Assembly (NCBI RefSeq): GCF_900313035.1
Contig: NZ_OMPS01000035.1
Span: 1 to 64,000, forward strand
Direction of reading: 5' to 3'
Length of the DNA: 64,000 nt
Origin: Ruegeria sp. EL01
GTDB lineage: Bacteria > Pseudomonadota > Alphaproteobacteria > Rhodobacterales > Rhodobacteraceae
Shown here: piece after piece, positions 42,940 to 52,517 of the stretch
How the letters are laid out: each line of letters begins with the position of its first letter
Numbering within the stretch: position 1 is the first letter of the stretch
The notes under the pieces: generated by a model
Told to the model about the DNA's origin: nothing
The model's database searches: none
What the model saw: the letters and a program-made list of their open reading frames with translations, nothing else
Position numbers and translations under genes: made by a program

Positions 42940-44049
42940 TCACTTTGTATCGCCGTGGAACTCTGGTGGCACATATTTTCCGAATGGATTGTATTTTGTA
43001 TCCCCATAGCCGAAAGCTTGGGGACCAACGACTTTCAGCGCCTTTTCGCTGCGCAATGCATCGCTGCACGCGATCGCCAGCGTCGTGACACGCAGACCGA
43101 ACCGCAACTCTTCGCAGGCGACAGGTGCGGCGGTTTCGCTGTCCAACAGACAGATCAGATCGGGTACAACACAAAGAACCGTATGGCCGTCGCGCGCAAT
43201 CAGATACTCGTTCTGAATGTCGATACTGACGGTGCGTGCGCCGCCCACCTCTGTGATCTCCATTTTCCCACGCGAGAACCCATCGACGGTTTCCCGATCC
43301 AATGCGGTGATCTTGCCGGTGATCAGTGCGGTCGCGCTTTCGGATCGCAACAATGCGGCGACGGGATCGGTATTGTTGGCGCGGGCACTCAACACTTCGT
43401 GTCCGATGCGCCAGGCATGGCTGATCGTGTGATGAATGGCTGTCCGTCCGATATCAAGACCATTGAACGGGCCGAAGCCGAACATGGACATACCACCCAT
43501 GCTGATGGCGTTTGATCTGCAAAATGTCTCGAGCCAATCAACCGAGGCGCCCTTGGGATAAAGAACAACGTTGCCCTTGTCATCCGCCTGCGCGGCCGGG
43601 AACAGGTCCAGCCCGTTGATGTACAATGTCGTCATTGGAACTTCGGGAAAGGCGCGGCCCATGCCGTCGCAATCCACCACGGGCAGGCCCATATCGGCGG
43701 CAACAACCATATGTTCCAACCCATTGGCCCCGCCAACTTCGTCGCTCATCAATGCTGTCACCGTTCGTCCGGTAAAGCGTTCCAGTGCCGTGATGACCTC
43801 ACCGGCTTCGGAGCCGGCGAAAGGTTTTTCGTGCCAGACAGTCGGCGCGCCAAGCGCACTGAGAGGCAATACCCAATCATCAGAGGTTAGATCCCGAGGC
43901 GAGATCACCCGGATTTCTTTACCCGCCCGCAAGGCGGCTTTGGCCCGCAATTGCACCAGATGAACTGCACCCCCGCCGCCAGTGCCCAGAATGCCCGCCC
44001 CCAAGGCGATGCAATCAATATCGCATTCCGTCAAAGACCAGACCGTCAT
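42940..44049 (-). CDS. DUF917-family protein (S-methyl thiohydantoin desulfurase type)
   Basis: The protein has 369 residues. Family blocks are IALGAGILGTGGGGAVH at the N-terminus, LMSDEVGGANGLEHMVVAAD, PVVDCDGMGRAFPEVPMTT and a C-terminal RVTTLAIACSDALRSEKALK with VVGPQAFGYG. Members of DUF917 pair with hydantoinase/oxoprolinase A subunits, and the current family name refers to desulfuration of an S-methyl thiohydantoin. Its start overlaps the HyuA stop (ATGA), so the two are co-translated and may form a complex. Confidence 0.85.
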   Translation of the reverse strand: MTVWSLTECDIDCIALGAGILGTGGGGAVHLVQLRAKAALRAGKEIRVISPRDLTSDDWVLPLSALGAPTVWHEKPFAGSEAGEVITALERFTGRTVTALMSDEVGGANGLEHMVVAADMGLPVVDCDGMGRAFPEVPMTTLYINGLDLFPAAQADDKGNVVLYPKGASVDWLETFCRSNAISMGGMSMFGFGPFNGLDIGRTAIHHTISHAWRIGHEVLSARANNTDPVAALLRSESATALITGKITALDRETVDGFSRGKMEITEVGGARTVSIDIQNEYLIARDGHTVLCVVPDLICLLDSETAAPVACEELRFGLRVTTLAIACSDALRSEKALKVVGPQAFGYGDTKYNPFGKYVPPEFHGDTK

Positions 44050-45584
44050 TTCGCCAGTTCCCCCACGGCCTTGACGCGAATGCGACAGGCATCTTCGGTC
44101 AGATAGGCCAATGCCATATGCTCGATGTCCAGAATCTCGATACTTTCGGCCAGAGCGCCTGCATCAATACAGGCCTGGTGCGCCTGCTCTTTTACCTCTT
44201 CCACCGCGGCGCTGCGTGGACGGCCATTCAGTTTTAATGTGCGATCAACTTCACCAGATACCTGCGACATGGCTGCGCCAACGGCATTGGCTGCACCAAA
44301 GTGTTCCGGGCGCAGGATGCGCGATGCCCCTTCGATAGGGTGATGTACAAGTATTGATCCGCCCCCTACCAGAATAACGGGTATTGGATCGGCGGACAGG
44401 CGCACGCGATCCACCATGTCATCGATAATACCTCGCATCTGTTGATCAACCTGGGCAACCAGCGATGCGTCCAAATCCACAGGCTGGCCAAACGCAACCT
44501 GCCCAAGGGCCGCGACAATGTCTGTCGCGGTAGTGGTGTCGCCACCAAAACATAAGGCTTTTTCCATCAAAGCGTGCCCCACTGAATCTGGCCCGACGGA
44601 CACCGCATCAGAGCGCACGATGCTACCCCCCCCCAACCCAACAGAGTAGACATCAGGCATGCGAAAATTGGTGCGGACACCGGCCACTTCGACCACGGCG
44701 GAGGTTTCACGCGGCATGCCATTCATCAGAACACCCACATCAGTTGTGGTGCCGCCAATGTCCACTACAATTGCGTTTTCGATGCCTGACAGGAAGGCTG
44801 CGCCCCGCATTGAATTCGTTGGGCCAGACGCGAAGGTCATGACGGGAAATTCCCGCGCCCGCGCCGCCGACATCAGAGTGCCATCGTTTTGTGAGATATA
44901 GAGCGGGCAATCCAATTCAATCGCCTGAAGCGAAGCCTCATAGGCCGTAATGGCATGTGCGCTTAGATCACGCAGGCAGGCGTTCAGGATTGTGGCATTC
45001 TCCCGCTCCAGCAATCCAAGCCGTCCAATTTCGCTGGAGATCGAAACATACGCATCGGGCATTGCGTCCTGGACAATGGCACGTGCTTCGGCTTCTTGCT
45101 CGGGGCGCAGGGCGGAAAACACTCCGGTTATCGCGACCGAGAGCAGCCTTTTGTCCTGCATCTGGGCACAGGCATCCCGCAGGGCGGCTTCGTTTAGCGG
45201 CTCAATAGCGCGCCCATCAAATTCAAAGCCGCCGGGCAGCAGCTTGGCATAATGCCCGACTTTTTCAGCCAAGTCCTGCGGCCAGCCACACATCGGCGGC
45301 GCCGATCCCGTGGCCTGGCCGCATAAACGCAGTATGCCGACAGGCATCAGGTTGCGATGCTCAATCAGCGCATTCAGAAAATGCGTCGTACCAAGCATCA
45401 CTGCTTCGATATCGCCCGGCATTGCACCCGACTGAGAAATCACATCACCGATTGCGCCGGAAATACCGCTGGCCACATCGGGTGTTGTTGGATGCTTGGC
45501 CGTTGCCAGCACCGTATTTCCGTGCAACAGCACAGCATCGGTATTTGTCCCGCCAACATCGACGCCAACACGCAGTTGCGTCAT
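44046..45584 (-). CDS. Hydantoinase/oxoprolinase-family protein (HyuA-like)
   Basis: The protein has 512 residues, as usual for the short HyuA proteins linked to DUF917 and shorter than the 690-residue N-methylhydantoinase A. The N-terminal actin-like ATP fold is RVGVDVGGTNTDAVLL, GTTHFLNALIEH follows, and the second phosphate loop is AIVVDIGGTTTDVGVL with VGLGGGSIVRS. ATP-dependent opening of hydantoin or oxoproline rings is the family role. Start ATG 45584, with AAGGA eight bases upstream, overlaps the Lrp stop (ATGA). No HyuB gene is present; DUF917 takes that place. Confidence 0.87.
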   Translation of the reverse strand: MTQLRVGVDVGGTNTDAVLLHGNTVLATAKHPTTPDVASGISGAIGDVISQSGAMPGDIEAVMLGTTHFLNALIEHRNLMPVGILRLCGQATGSAPPMCGWPQDLAEKVGHYAKLLPGGFEFDGRAIEPLNEAALRDACAQMQDKRLLSVAITGVFSALRPEQEAEARAIVQDAMPDAYVSISSEIGRLGLLERENATILNACLRDLSAHAITAYEASLQAIELDCPLYISQNDGTLMSAARAREFPVMTFASGPTNSMRGAAFLSGIENAIVVDIGGTTTDVGVLMNGMPRETSAVVEVAGVRTNFRMPDVYSVGLGGGSIVRSDAVSVGPDSVGHALMEKALCFGGDTTTATDIVAALGQVAFGQPVDLDASLVAQVDQQMRGIIDDMVDRVRLSADPIPVILVGGGSILVHHPIEGASRILRPEHFGAANAVGAAMSQVSGEVDRTLKLNGRPRSAAVEEVKEQAHQACIDAGALAESIEILDIEHMALAYLTEDACRIRVKAVGELAK

Positions 45585-46084
45585 GTACATTTTCCTTGCT
45601 TAATCCGTTTTCGTAAATCGTCAGCAGCGCGGCTCTTGAAGCCATAGAGCTTCAGTACGGCCATGTAGAATTCTTTCTTGATGTCGCGAATGCCGGGAAT
45701 CGCCGAAATTTCTTCTATTTTCTGCATTGCCTCTGCGCGCGACATTGGCGGGAAAGCGACGGCTACATCATGATCGGTTCCCATATATCCGATCCATTCA
45801 ACATTTGGATTGTCGATCAAGGTATCAGCAACCTCTGCTATTCGCCCCGGTTCAGTGGTGATGCGCAGCTCGACTGAAACTGTGTCACCCAGCGCAACGG
45901 GATCAGGGATCGCAGCCATAAATACCAATTTTTGTTCGATCAGGGCATTCAGGCGATTGCGAATCGTTCTCTCAGAAACGTCGCCAATGTTGTTCGCAAT
46001 TTCCGAAGCTGACCGCCTGCCATCACTGGCAAGCATCTCAACAATCTGGCGGTCCAGTGTGTCGAATGTCTCTGGTTTTCCCAT
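45581..46084 (-). CDS. Lrp/AsnC-family regulator
   Basis: The protein has 167 residues. The HTH is FDTLDRQIVEMLASDGRRSA then SEIANNIGDVSERTIRNRLN, followed by the RAM ligand domain (SVELRITTEPGRIAEVADTL, IGYMGTDHDVAVAF). It is the first gene of the hydantoinase operon and is divergent from the transporter operon at 46238, so it likely controls both. Lrp proteins bind amino acids or related small ligands. The intergenic region contains AATATT twice (46129, 46155), 26 bases apart. Confidence 0.87.
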   Translation of the reverse strand: MGKPETFDTLDRQIVEMLASDGRRSASEIANNIGDVSERTIRNRLNALIEQKLVFMAAIPDPVALGDTVSVELRITTEPGRIAEVADTLIDNPNVEWIGYMGTDHDVAVAFPPMSRAEAMQKIEEISAIPGIRDIKKEFYMAVLKLYGFKSRAADDLRKRIKQGKCT

Positions 46085-46128
46085 TATTTACACCACATGC
46101 GTTCCGAAACAGAAATATCTCCGAGTCA

Positions 46129-46160
46129 ATATTACCAAAAAAGAAAATAATAGCAATATT
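46129..46160. promoter_or_regulatory. AT-rich inverted repeat, possible Lrp site
   Basis: AATATT at 46129-46134 and 46155-46160 flank an A-rich stretch between the divergent Lrp and receptor genes. Lrp-type proteins favour such AT-rich, spaced sites. The motif is short and could be chance. Confidence 0.35.
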
Positions 46161-46237
46161 TTTTCCATTATGGTACTCTCGCAAAAAGCCTGCAAGATGC
46201 AATAACCATCATGTGATGGATCGCAAGGGAGGAAGCG

Positions 46238-47320
46238 ATGAAAAGCACAAGAATTACCAGACGAGGATTTGTAAAAACCGCCGTATTGTCCGCTGGTGCA
46301 TTGGCATCTCCGGTCTTTTTACGCCGGGCTTATGCGGCCACACCTTTGTCCGTAGGGACATTCGGCGGCTACTTCGAAGAGCAGGTAAAAGAAAAAGTTC
46401 TTCCGCTCTTTACCGAAGCAACCGGTATCCCGACACAATCCATCCCGATCAGCTCTGGTGCGCCGTTCTTTAATGGAATGCGTCCTGCGGTCGAAGCAGG
46501 TGACCCGCCCATGGACGTGGTCATGGCCGGTGGCGGCGAAATCATCAAGTTCAACGAGCTGTTTCATCGCAACGACGCTTCGGCACTGCCTAACAGTTGG
46601 CACCTCGGGGACGGTTTTGTCTCTGCGGATGGCGATGGCAGGGTCTATGCCGTGGCCGTTCTGGCGTGGTATCAGATATTTGCGCAGAACACCGAGTATT
46701 TCCCCGACCCGATTCAGTCTTGGGCCGAGATCTGGGACCCTAAATTTAATAACTCGCTGGCGATTGCCGACGACATCACCGACAACGGCCTGCTTGAGAT
46801 CACAGCGCACACGTTCTTTGGCGGAGATGAGGCGCTCAACACCAAGGAAGGCGCCATGGAGGTCATGAAGAAAGCGCTGGAACTGAAGGGCAACGTGACG
46901 TTGTGGTATGGCGATGAGGGCCAGTTCGAATCCGCGCTCAAGACAGGCGAAATTCCGGCAGGCACGTATTATCATGACGTCGCTCAACTGCTGATCGCGG
47001 ATGGATTCCCGATTGCGTCGGTCTTTCCGAAAGAAGGCGGGTTGATTGATTTTGGATCATGGTCGATACTGCGAAACTCTAAAAACATCGACGCTGCACA
47101 ACAATTCCTGAACTTTTGCTGCGACCCCAAGGTGCAGGGCGACATGAGCCGTGGAATTGGTACGGCACCCGTTGTCAGCCAGGAGGCCGCCGGAATGACA
47201 GACGAAGAATTTGCGCTTGTGTCCTCGCCGATCGAACCAATCTTCCCCAATTACAAATTCCAGGTCGAGCTTGCCGATTGGGCAAACGAAGAATGGAACA
47301 AAATGCTGGCCGCTGGCTAG
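46238..47320 (+). CDS. Polyamine-type ABC transporter substrate-binding protein, Tat signal
   Basis: The receptor has 360 residues. TRRGFVKTAVLSAGALASP is a twin-arginine signal ending near AYA. The mature part begins TPLSVGTFGGYFEEQVKEKV, similar to PotD/Fe-type SBP family 1 receptors, and ends ADWANEEWNKML. GGGAGGAAGC precedes the ATG. The ligand cannot be read off; the divergent hydantoinase/DUF917 operon suggests a hydantoin-like or N-heterocyclic compound. It starts a four-gene transporter operon. Confidence 0.87.
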   Translation: MKSTRITRRGFVKTAVLSAGALASPVFLRRAYAATPLSVGTFGGYFEEQVKEKVLPLFTEATGIPTQSIPISSGAPFFNGMRPAVEAGDPPMDVVMAGGGEIIKFNELFHRNDASALPNSWHLGDGFVSADGDGRVYAVAVLAWYQIFAQNTEYFPDPIQSWAEIWDPKFNNSLAIADDITDNGLLEITAHTFFGGDEALNTKEGAMEVMKKALELKGNVTLWYGDEGQFESALKTGEIPAGTYYHDVAQLLIADGFPIASVFPKEGGLIDFGSWSILRNSKNIDAAQQFLNFCCDPKVQGDMSRGIGTAPVVSQEAAGMTDEEFALVSSPIEPIFPNYKFQVELADWANEEWNKMLAAG

Positions 47321-47333
47321 GAAGGCAATACTG

Positions 47334-48410
47334 ATGGGCGTGCAAGCGCCCATCACGCCGATATGGAAGCTTCCCGATATGACTGAACTTAGCCTACAAG
47401 GTGTCGCCAAGAGTTTTGGCACGTTTGCCGCAGTACGTGAAACCGATCTTGCCCTGCAGGATGGCAGATTTGTGTGTTTTCTCGGGCCATCGGGCTGCGG
47501 GAAAACGACATTGCTGCGTTTGATTGCGGGGCTGGAAACGCCGTCATCGGGGCGCATTATGCTCGGCGGCAAGGACATCACGGCACTGCCTGCACACAAG
47601 CGCAACGTTGGTATGGTATTTCAGTCGCTGGCGTTATTCCCGCACCTGAACGTAGGACAGAACATCGCGTATGGCATGCAGATGGCCGGTCAGGATCGGG
47701 CCGCGAGCATGGCCAAAGCGGGTGAATTGCTGGACCTGGTGCAATTGTCCGGTTACGCCGACCGCGCCGTTTCAGCTTTGTCCGGCGGACAAAGACAACG
47801 GGTTGCAATCGCCCGTGCGCTGGCGCTTGAACCGCAGATTTTCCTGCTTGATGAACCCCTGTCGGCGCTGGATGCAAACCTGCGCGAAGAGATGCAGGTT
47901 GAATTACGTCAGTTGCAACAACGCCTTGGGGTGACGACAATCATGGTTACTCATGACCAATCCGAGGCTATGACCACCGCCGACACTCTGGTCGTCATGA
48001 ACAACGGGAAGATAGAGCAGGTCGGCGCGCCGCTTGAGGTTTATCAGAACCCCGCAAACGCTTTTGTTGCCGGGTTTGTCGGCAGCAACAACCTGATCCC
48101 GGGCAAGGCGCAGGGGCAAACGGTTCAGGCGTTGGGCACAAGGTTGAAATGCGACCACGCTGCGGATGGGGATGTGACACTGTCCATCCGTCCCGAGCAT
48201 CTGGACATCACCGACACCCCAGGTAAAAACTGCGTCGAGGCCCGTGTCGAATTCCTGCGTGACCTCGGCTTCGAAGTCGAAGCTTTTTTCTGCGTCGGAG
48301 ACGAACGAGTTTCGATAAAATGGGTTCCGAAAGGCGACCCGGACCTGGTGCAGGGCGACGTGAAATACCTGCATTTCCCGGCCGACAAGATAAAGCTCCA
48401 CGTGTCATGA
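47334..48410 (+). CDS. Polyamine-type ABC transporter ATP-binding protein (PotA-like)
   Basis: The ATPase has 358 residues: Walker A GPSGCGKTT, Q-loop VFQSLALFPH, signature LSGGQRQRVA, Walker B IFLLDEPLSALD, switch VTHDQSEA, and a TOBE domain after residue 250. I chose ATG 47334, with AGGAAGG eight bases upstream; the ATG at 47379 lacks a site. It overlaps the next gene's start by four bases. Confidence 0.87.
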   Translation: MGVQAPITPIWKLPDMTELSLQGVAKSFGTFAAVRETDLALQDGRFVCFLGPSGCGKTTLLRLIAGLETPSSGRIMLGGKDITALPAHKRNVGMVFQSLALFPHLNVGQNIAYGMQMAGQDRAASMAKAGELLDLVQLSGYADRAVSALSGGQRQRVAIARALALEPQIFLLDEPLSALDANLREEMQVELRQLQQRLGVTTIMVTHDQSEAMTTADTLVVMNNGKIEQVGAPLEVYQNPANAFVAGFVGSNNLIPGKAQGQTVQALGTRLKCDHAADGDVTLSIRPEHLDITDTPGKNCVEARVEFLRDLGFEVEAFFCVGDERVSIKWVPKGDPDLVQGDVKYLHFPADKIKLHVS

Positions 48411-49231
48411 CCCTCTGGCGAAATAGCATCCTGAGCCTTGCCGCGATCTTTCTGATTGCCGGTTTTCTAGCGCCAATCGCGATCATGTTCGCAACCTCTT
48501 TCTATCATCGGACAACCACGCATTACGTGCCGGGGTTCGAGTTGACGCATTATCTGCGCGCTTTCGATCCGCTGTATCTTGGGGCCATGTGGAACACTTT
48601 TCGTCTTTCGTTTCTGGCCGCGACAATTGCAATGATCATTGCGTTTCCCTTCACATTCTTCATGGCGGCCACGTCACGGAAACTGCAAACGGTGGCGCTG
48701 GTGCTAGTCCTTAGCGTACTATCCCTGTCCGAGGTAATCGTGGCCTTTTCCTGGTCCACGGCGCTGTCGCGGTCTGCCGGCATCAGCAACCTGCTGGTCT
48801 GGTTCGGTCTGATGGACCGTCCTGCCTCATGGGCGCGCGGCCTGCCTGCCGTTGTTGCCGCGCTGACCTATTTCAATCTCTCATTCGCGATTCTGATGCT
48901 GTATCCCCATTGCTCGCGGTTGGACAATTCCTACGGCGAGGCCGCGCGGGTGATGGGGGCTTCGCCCCTGCGGGCGTTCTTCAATGTCATTGTGCCGATC
49001 TTGCGCCGCCCGCTGGTTTCGACATGGATTGTGCTGTTTGTCTTTAGCATGGGCGCAGTGGCCACGCCGATCTGGTTGGGACGCCCGCAGGAATGGATGC
49101 TGGCGGTTCATATCAGCCAGCAAGCGCTGGAACTGGGGAACATGCCCTTTGCGTCGGCCCTTGGCGTCGTCTTCCTAAGTGTTGCCATTATTCTGGTGGC
49201 TGCCGTGAACAAGCTGGGGAACAAGCCATGA
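48407..49231 (+). CDS. Polyamine-type ABC transporter permease (PotB-like)
   Basis: The permease has 274 residues and six predicted helices, beginning WRNSILSLAAIFLIAGFLAP. The EAA loop is EAARVMGASPLRAFFNVIVP. Its start overlaps the ATPase stop and its end overlaps the next permease start, both by four bases. It forms the channel with the following gene product. Confidence 0.86.
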   Translation: MTLWRNSILSLAAIFLIAGFLAPIAIMFATSFYHRTTTHYVPGFELTHYLRAFDPLYLGAMWNTFRLSFLAATIAMIIAFPFTFFMAATSRKLQTVALVLVLSVLSLSEVIVAFSWSTALSRSAGISNLLVWFGLMDRPASWARGLPAVVAALTYFNLSFAILMLYPHCSRLDNSYGEAARVMGASPLRAFFNVIVPILRRPLVSTWIVLFVFSMGAVATPIWLGRPQEWMLAVHISQQALELGNMPFASALGVVFLSVAIILVAAVNKLGNKP

Positions 49232-50022
49232 CGCGCTTGCTGAAAATCGGGTTCTGCGCTGCCTTTCTGGCGATCCTGATCATGCCCTTGATCATCGTGA
49301 TCGGCGTGTCACTAAACGAAAAGCGGGTGCTGTTCTTTCCGCCCCGGGGGATTTCCGGCCAGTGGTATGCCGAACTGTTTGTGAATCCCGGATGGTTTAC
49401 CCCCCTTGTCACCAGCCTGGGTATCGCCACAGCGGCAGCCGCGGCTGCCGTGCTGATTGCCCTGCCCATCGCTTATTATCTGCGCATGCAGAAGGTGTTT
49501 TATGCCAAAGCCCTGTTTGGTCTGGGGTTGATGCCCTTTGCCTTTCCACCGGTCATCACCGCCATGGGCATGCTGCTGTTCTGGGTCGGCTTGGGTCATT
49601 TCGGCCAGCCGGACAATATCGTGATCGGCCATGCGGTTTTCCTGGTGGCCCTGCCATTGACCATGGTCTCGCTTGGATTTGAAGCCATTGATGAGGAGGT
49701 GCTGGAAGCGGCGAAAACGTTGGGGGCGGATCGTCTACGCATTTTCACGACTGTGGTCTTCCCGTTGATCCGACCGTTCCTGATTTCCGGATTTGCCTTT
49801 GTGTTTGTTTTGTCCCTGAATGAATTCGTCATTTCATTTTTTTTAGGGCAATCCCGGGTAGTCACACTGCCGGTCAAGATATTTTCAAGCCTGCGCAGTG
49901 GTTACTCACCAAGCGTCGCATCAGCCTCAGTGCTGTTTATCGCGATTTCTTTCGTATCCTTTGGATTGATCGGTGTATTCGGCAATCTTACGCGACTAAT
50001 GGGGGCATACGAGGACAAGTGA
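49228..50022 (+). CDS. Polyamine-type ABC transporter permease (PotC-like)
   Basis: The permease has 264 residues from ATG 49228, within the ATGA overlap of the preceding gene. Six helices are visible; the EAA loop is EAAKTLGADRLRIFTTVVFP and SLNEFVISFFLGQSRVVTLP is the typical late loop. An upstream in-frame ATG at 49093 lies inside the preceding gene and is not used. It ends the operon, 45 bp before an IS5 element. Confidence 0.86.
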   Translation: MTRLLKIGFCAAFLAILIMPLIIVIGVSLNEKRVLFFPPRGISGQWYAELFVNPGWFTPLVTSLGIATAAAAAAVLIALPIAYYLRMQKVFYAKALFGLGLMPFAFPPVITAMGMLLFWVGLGHFGQPDNIVIGHAVFLVALPLTMVSLGFEAIDEEVLEAAKTLGADRLRIFTTVVFPLIRPFLISGFAFVFVLSLNEFVISFFLGQSRVVTLPVKIFSSLRSGYSPSVASASVLFIAISFVSFGLIGVFGNLTRLMGAYEDK

Positions 50023-50067
50023 ATTGGATGTCGTATTTTCTTGGAATAAGTTACTGACATACAGTTA

Positions 50068-50896
50068 GGGTTTGGACTCAATTGATCCAGCATCTGATTG
50101 CGAAGATGTGGAGCATTGAGAGGAAGTTTTGTTTCAGCTTTTCGTATCGTGTGGTCAGTCTTCGCATGTCTTTCATCCTGCAGAAGAAACGCTCGACAAG
50201 GTTGCGCTGTGCGTAGATGCCGGGATCATGCGGGATGGGGATGCGGGCGTTTGATTTGGTGGGGATGACAGCTATAGCGCCCTCGTCTGCGATGGCTTGA
50301 CGGATGGCTTTTGATCCATAAGCCTTGTCCGCGACGATGGTTGCGGGCCGTTTGCGCCAGCCTGTGAAAGCCAGGAACGTTTTGCTGTCATGGACCTGCG
50401 CGCTGGTGATTTCGATGCGCAGGGGCCGCCCGCGCTAGTCTACCGCGGCGTGAACCTTTGAGCCGCGACCGCCGCGTGAGCGTTCAATACCTTGCGCCAG
50501 TTCCCCCCTTTTGCGCCCGCCGCCGCGCGGTGCGCCTTGATGATGGAACTGTCGATGAAGATCAGCGCATCGTCGCATTCGGTGGCCAGGGCCTCAAGAA
50601 TATCGCGCCACAGGCCGCGATCGCCCCACCGGACATAGCGATTGTAGGCTGTCGTCGGCGAGCCGTACCTGCCGGGAAAATCCCGCCACGGGGCTTCGGT
50701 GCGTAGGATGTAGAAATGCCGTCCAGGATCTTGCGGTCATCCCGCCGCTGCGGGCCACGCCCCTGTTTGGGTAGATTCGGCTGGATCGCAGCCCATTCCG
50801 CATCGCTGAGGTCAAATCTTGCCATAACACACCTGTTTTACGCAGGTGAATCACGACCAAGCCTTATCTGCAAGATACTGAATTGGGTTCAGACCC
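50068..50896 (-). mobile_element. IS5-family (IS427-type) insertion sequence, inactive
   Basis: The element is about 829 bp. Imperfect inverted repeats (about 15 of 18 matching) are TAGGGTTTGGACTCAATT at 50066-50083 and the complement of AATTGGGTTCAGACCCTA at 50881-50898. TA on both sides fits the dinucleotide target of the IS427 group. The transposase frame inside is broken, so the copy is dead on its own. Confidence 0.78.
50078..50825 (-). pseudogene. IS5-family (IS427-type) transposase, broken
   Basis: The start at 50825 gives MARFDLSDAEWAAIQPNLP and RDDRKILDGI, standard for this group. A one-base loss in a T-tract then shifts the frame near 50718; the true continuation (FYILRTEAPWRDFPGRYG, TTAYNRYVRWGDRGLWRDIL) lies in the next frame. 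A further shift at AAAAGGGGGG near 50510 resembles the normal programmed slip of the family. After it, AVD is followed by a TAG stop where Ala is expected, and the rest (RIEITSAQVHDSKTFL, VADKAYGSKAIRQAI, ERFFCRMKDMRRLTTRYEK) is preserved. Two lesions beyond the programmed slip make it a pseudogene. Confidence 0.8.
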
Positions 50897-51176
50897 TAGT
50901 CAAATACAGCCGACATTGAAGAAACTCACCCGAACGGCGGCAAAGTCCGCATCTCACCAGTTCATGCGCAGTGTAGCGATGGTCGGCTAGCGACGACCAC
51001 GAGCAGACGAATGTCTTCGTCCTTGAATCGGTCACATAATTCCGCTTGGTCGCTATATATGGGCAAATACGACAACCCAGAATTAATCTTGCCAATAGTA
51101 TGACTGTAACACCGCCTGAACATGCACTAGCCTTCGCCAGGAGCGACTGCGGATTGTCTGGTCGAAAGGGAGAGGT

Positions 51177-52304
51177 ATGGGGAAATCAGCGGTGCGGAAC
51201 ATGGCGGCAGAATGGCCGATAGCCCTGATTTGGCTATCCTATGTGTTCATGACACAGGTCGGTTCATTTCTGAAACCGAACGCGATTGGCGTAGTTCCAT
51301 CTTATATCGTGCTCGCCTCCATATTCGGTATCATGCTATTAGCCGTTTTCCGCGTTGTTCACCACGCCGAGTGCCTTGCCGAGATTTTCGGGGAACCTTT
51401 TGGAACTCTGATCTTAACACTGTCAGTAATCGGTATCGAAGTCGCGGTCATAACTGCGGTGATGTTGACTGGCGACAACAACCCAACCTTGGCCCGCGAC
51501 ACAATGTTTTCTGTGCTCATGATTGTCATGAATGGTCTCGTTGGACTGAGCCTGTTGGTGGGTGGATGGCATCATGGCTTGCAGGTATTCAATCTATCAG
51601 GCGCAAATGCCTATCTCATCGTTCTCTTGCCGGTTGCGGTAACTGGATTGGTCTTGCCAAGCTTTACAATTTCAGAACCCGGAGGTGCGTTATCGCCTCT
51701 ACAAACCATATTTCAGATCACTATTTCGCTTGTTCTTTATGGGGTTTTTTTGTTGTTTCAAACGGTGCAAAACCCAATGGCATTTCAGCAACCACGACTT
51801 GATGTCGATCAACCTGAACAGCTCCATTCAGACCATCACTGCCTGGACATACGGGGAAAATATTATCACGCGGTTGGCTTGGCCCTTACCTTGATCCCAC
51901 TCGTGTTGATGTCAAAAAAACTCGCGGTCTATGTAGATTTTGGCATCGATCAAGTGGGCGCTCCGGTTGCACTCGGAGGCGTCATTGTCGCAATCATGAT
52001 TTTAACCCCCGAAGCGCTGGCGGCTCTTGATGCAGCAAAACACAATCAACTCCAGCGCGCAGTGAATATCTGTCTCGGCTCTGCCCTAGCGACAATCGGG
52101 CTAACGGTCCCCGCCGTCCTTATTGCCGGAGAAATTGTCGGGTTGCCTGTAGAACTGGGTTTGGATTCGCCAGAGATAGTTCTGTTGGCGCTGACGTTGT
52201 CGATTAGTATCGTAACATTTGCTGGATCGCGGACAAACGTCCTTCAGGGGGTTGTACATCTGGCCGTATTCTTGGCCTATGCCATACTAATTTTTGACAT
52301 CTAA
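51177..52304 (+). CDS. ChaA-like calcium/sodium:proton antiporter
   Basis: This inner-membrane protein has 375 residues and about ten or eleven helices. Conserved acidic motifs of the CaCA exchanger family are visible: HHAECLAEIFGEPFGTLILT (first repeat) and VAIMILTPEALAALDAAKHN (second repeat), each with the Glu needed for ion binding. The loop between the repeats contains a His-rich stretch (QLHSDHHCLD). GGGAGAGG precedes the ATG. The gene is alone, after the dead IS5, and has no obvious functional partner here. Confidence 0.87.
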   Translation: MGKSAVRNMAAEWPIALIWLSYVFMTQVGSFLKPNAIGVVPSYIVLASIFGIMLLAVFRVVHHAECLAEIFGEPFGTLILTLSVIGIEVAVITAVMLTGDNNPTLARDTMFSVLMIVMNGLVGLSLLVGGWHHGLQVFNLSGANAYLIVLLPVAVTGLVLPSFTISEPGGALSPLQTIFQITISLVLYGVFLLFQTVQNPMAFQQPRLDVDQPEQLHSDHHCLDIRGKYYHAVGLALTLIPLVLMSKKLAVYVDFGIDQVGAPVALGGVIVAIMILTPEALAALDAAKHNQLQRAVNICLGSALATIGLTVPAVLIAGEIVGLPVELGLDSPEIVLLALTLSISIVTFAGSRTNVLQGVVHLAVFLAYAILIFDI

Positions 52305-52517
52305 ACTGCACAAAAAGCGGTTGCTCTAAGCCAATTTCTGAATATTCGCGAAATTGATTTTGGCAGTCGAAGCCCAATTCTTGCGGGCTTCACAACTGAA
52401 CTGTAGATCCTGCGCATGTTCTTTGGGACACGCCGCGGATGCATTGGGCTGGTCTGAGCCCAACTTTACCAAATGCTGCGGAAACGATGAACAACTGTTG
52501 TCAAAACGTGGTGATGT

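Noticed and set aside
42929-43174. N-terminal extension of the MOSC fusion
   Set aside because: It lies inside the DUF917 gene in another frame and has no similarity to MOSC proteins; ATG 42928 fits the family start.
50060-50900. Active IS5 element at 50 kb
   Set aside because: Besides the normal slip site the transposase has an extra one-base loss and an in-frame TAG, so I list it as inactive.
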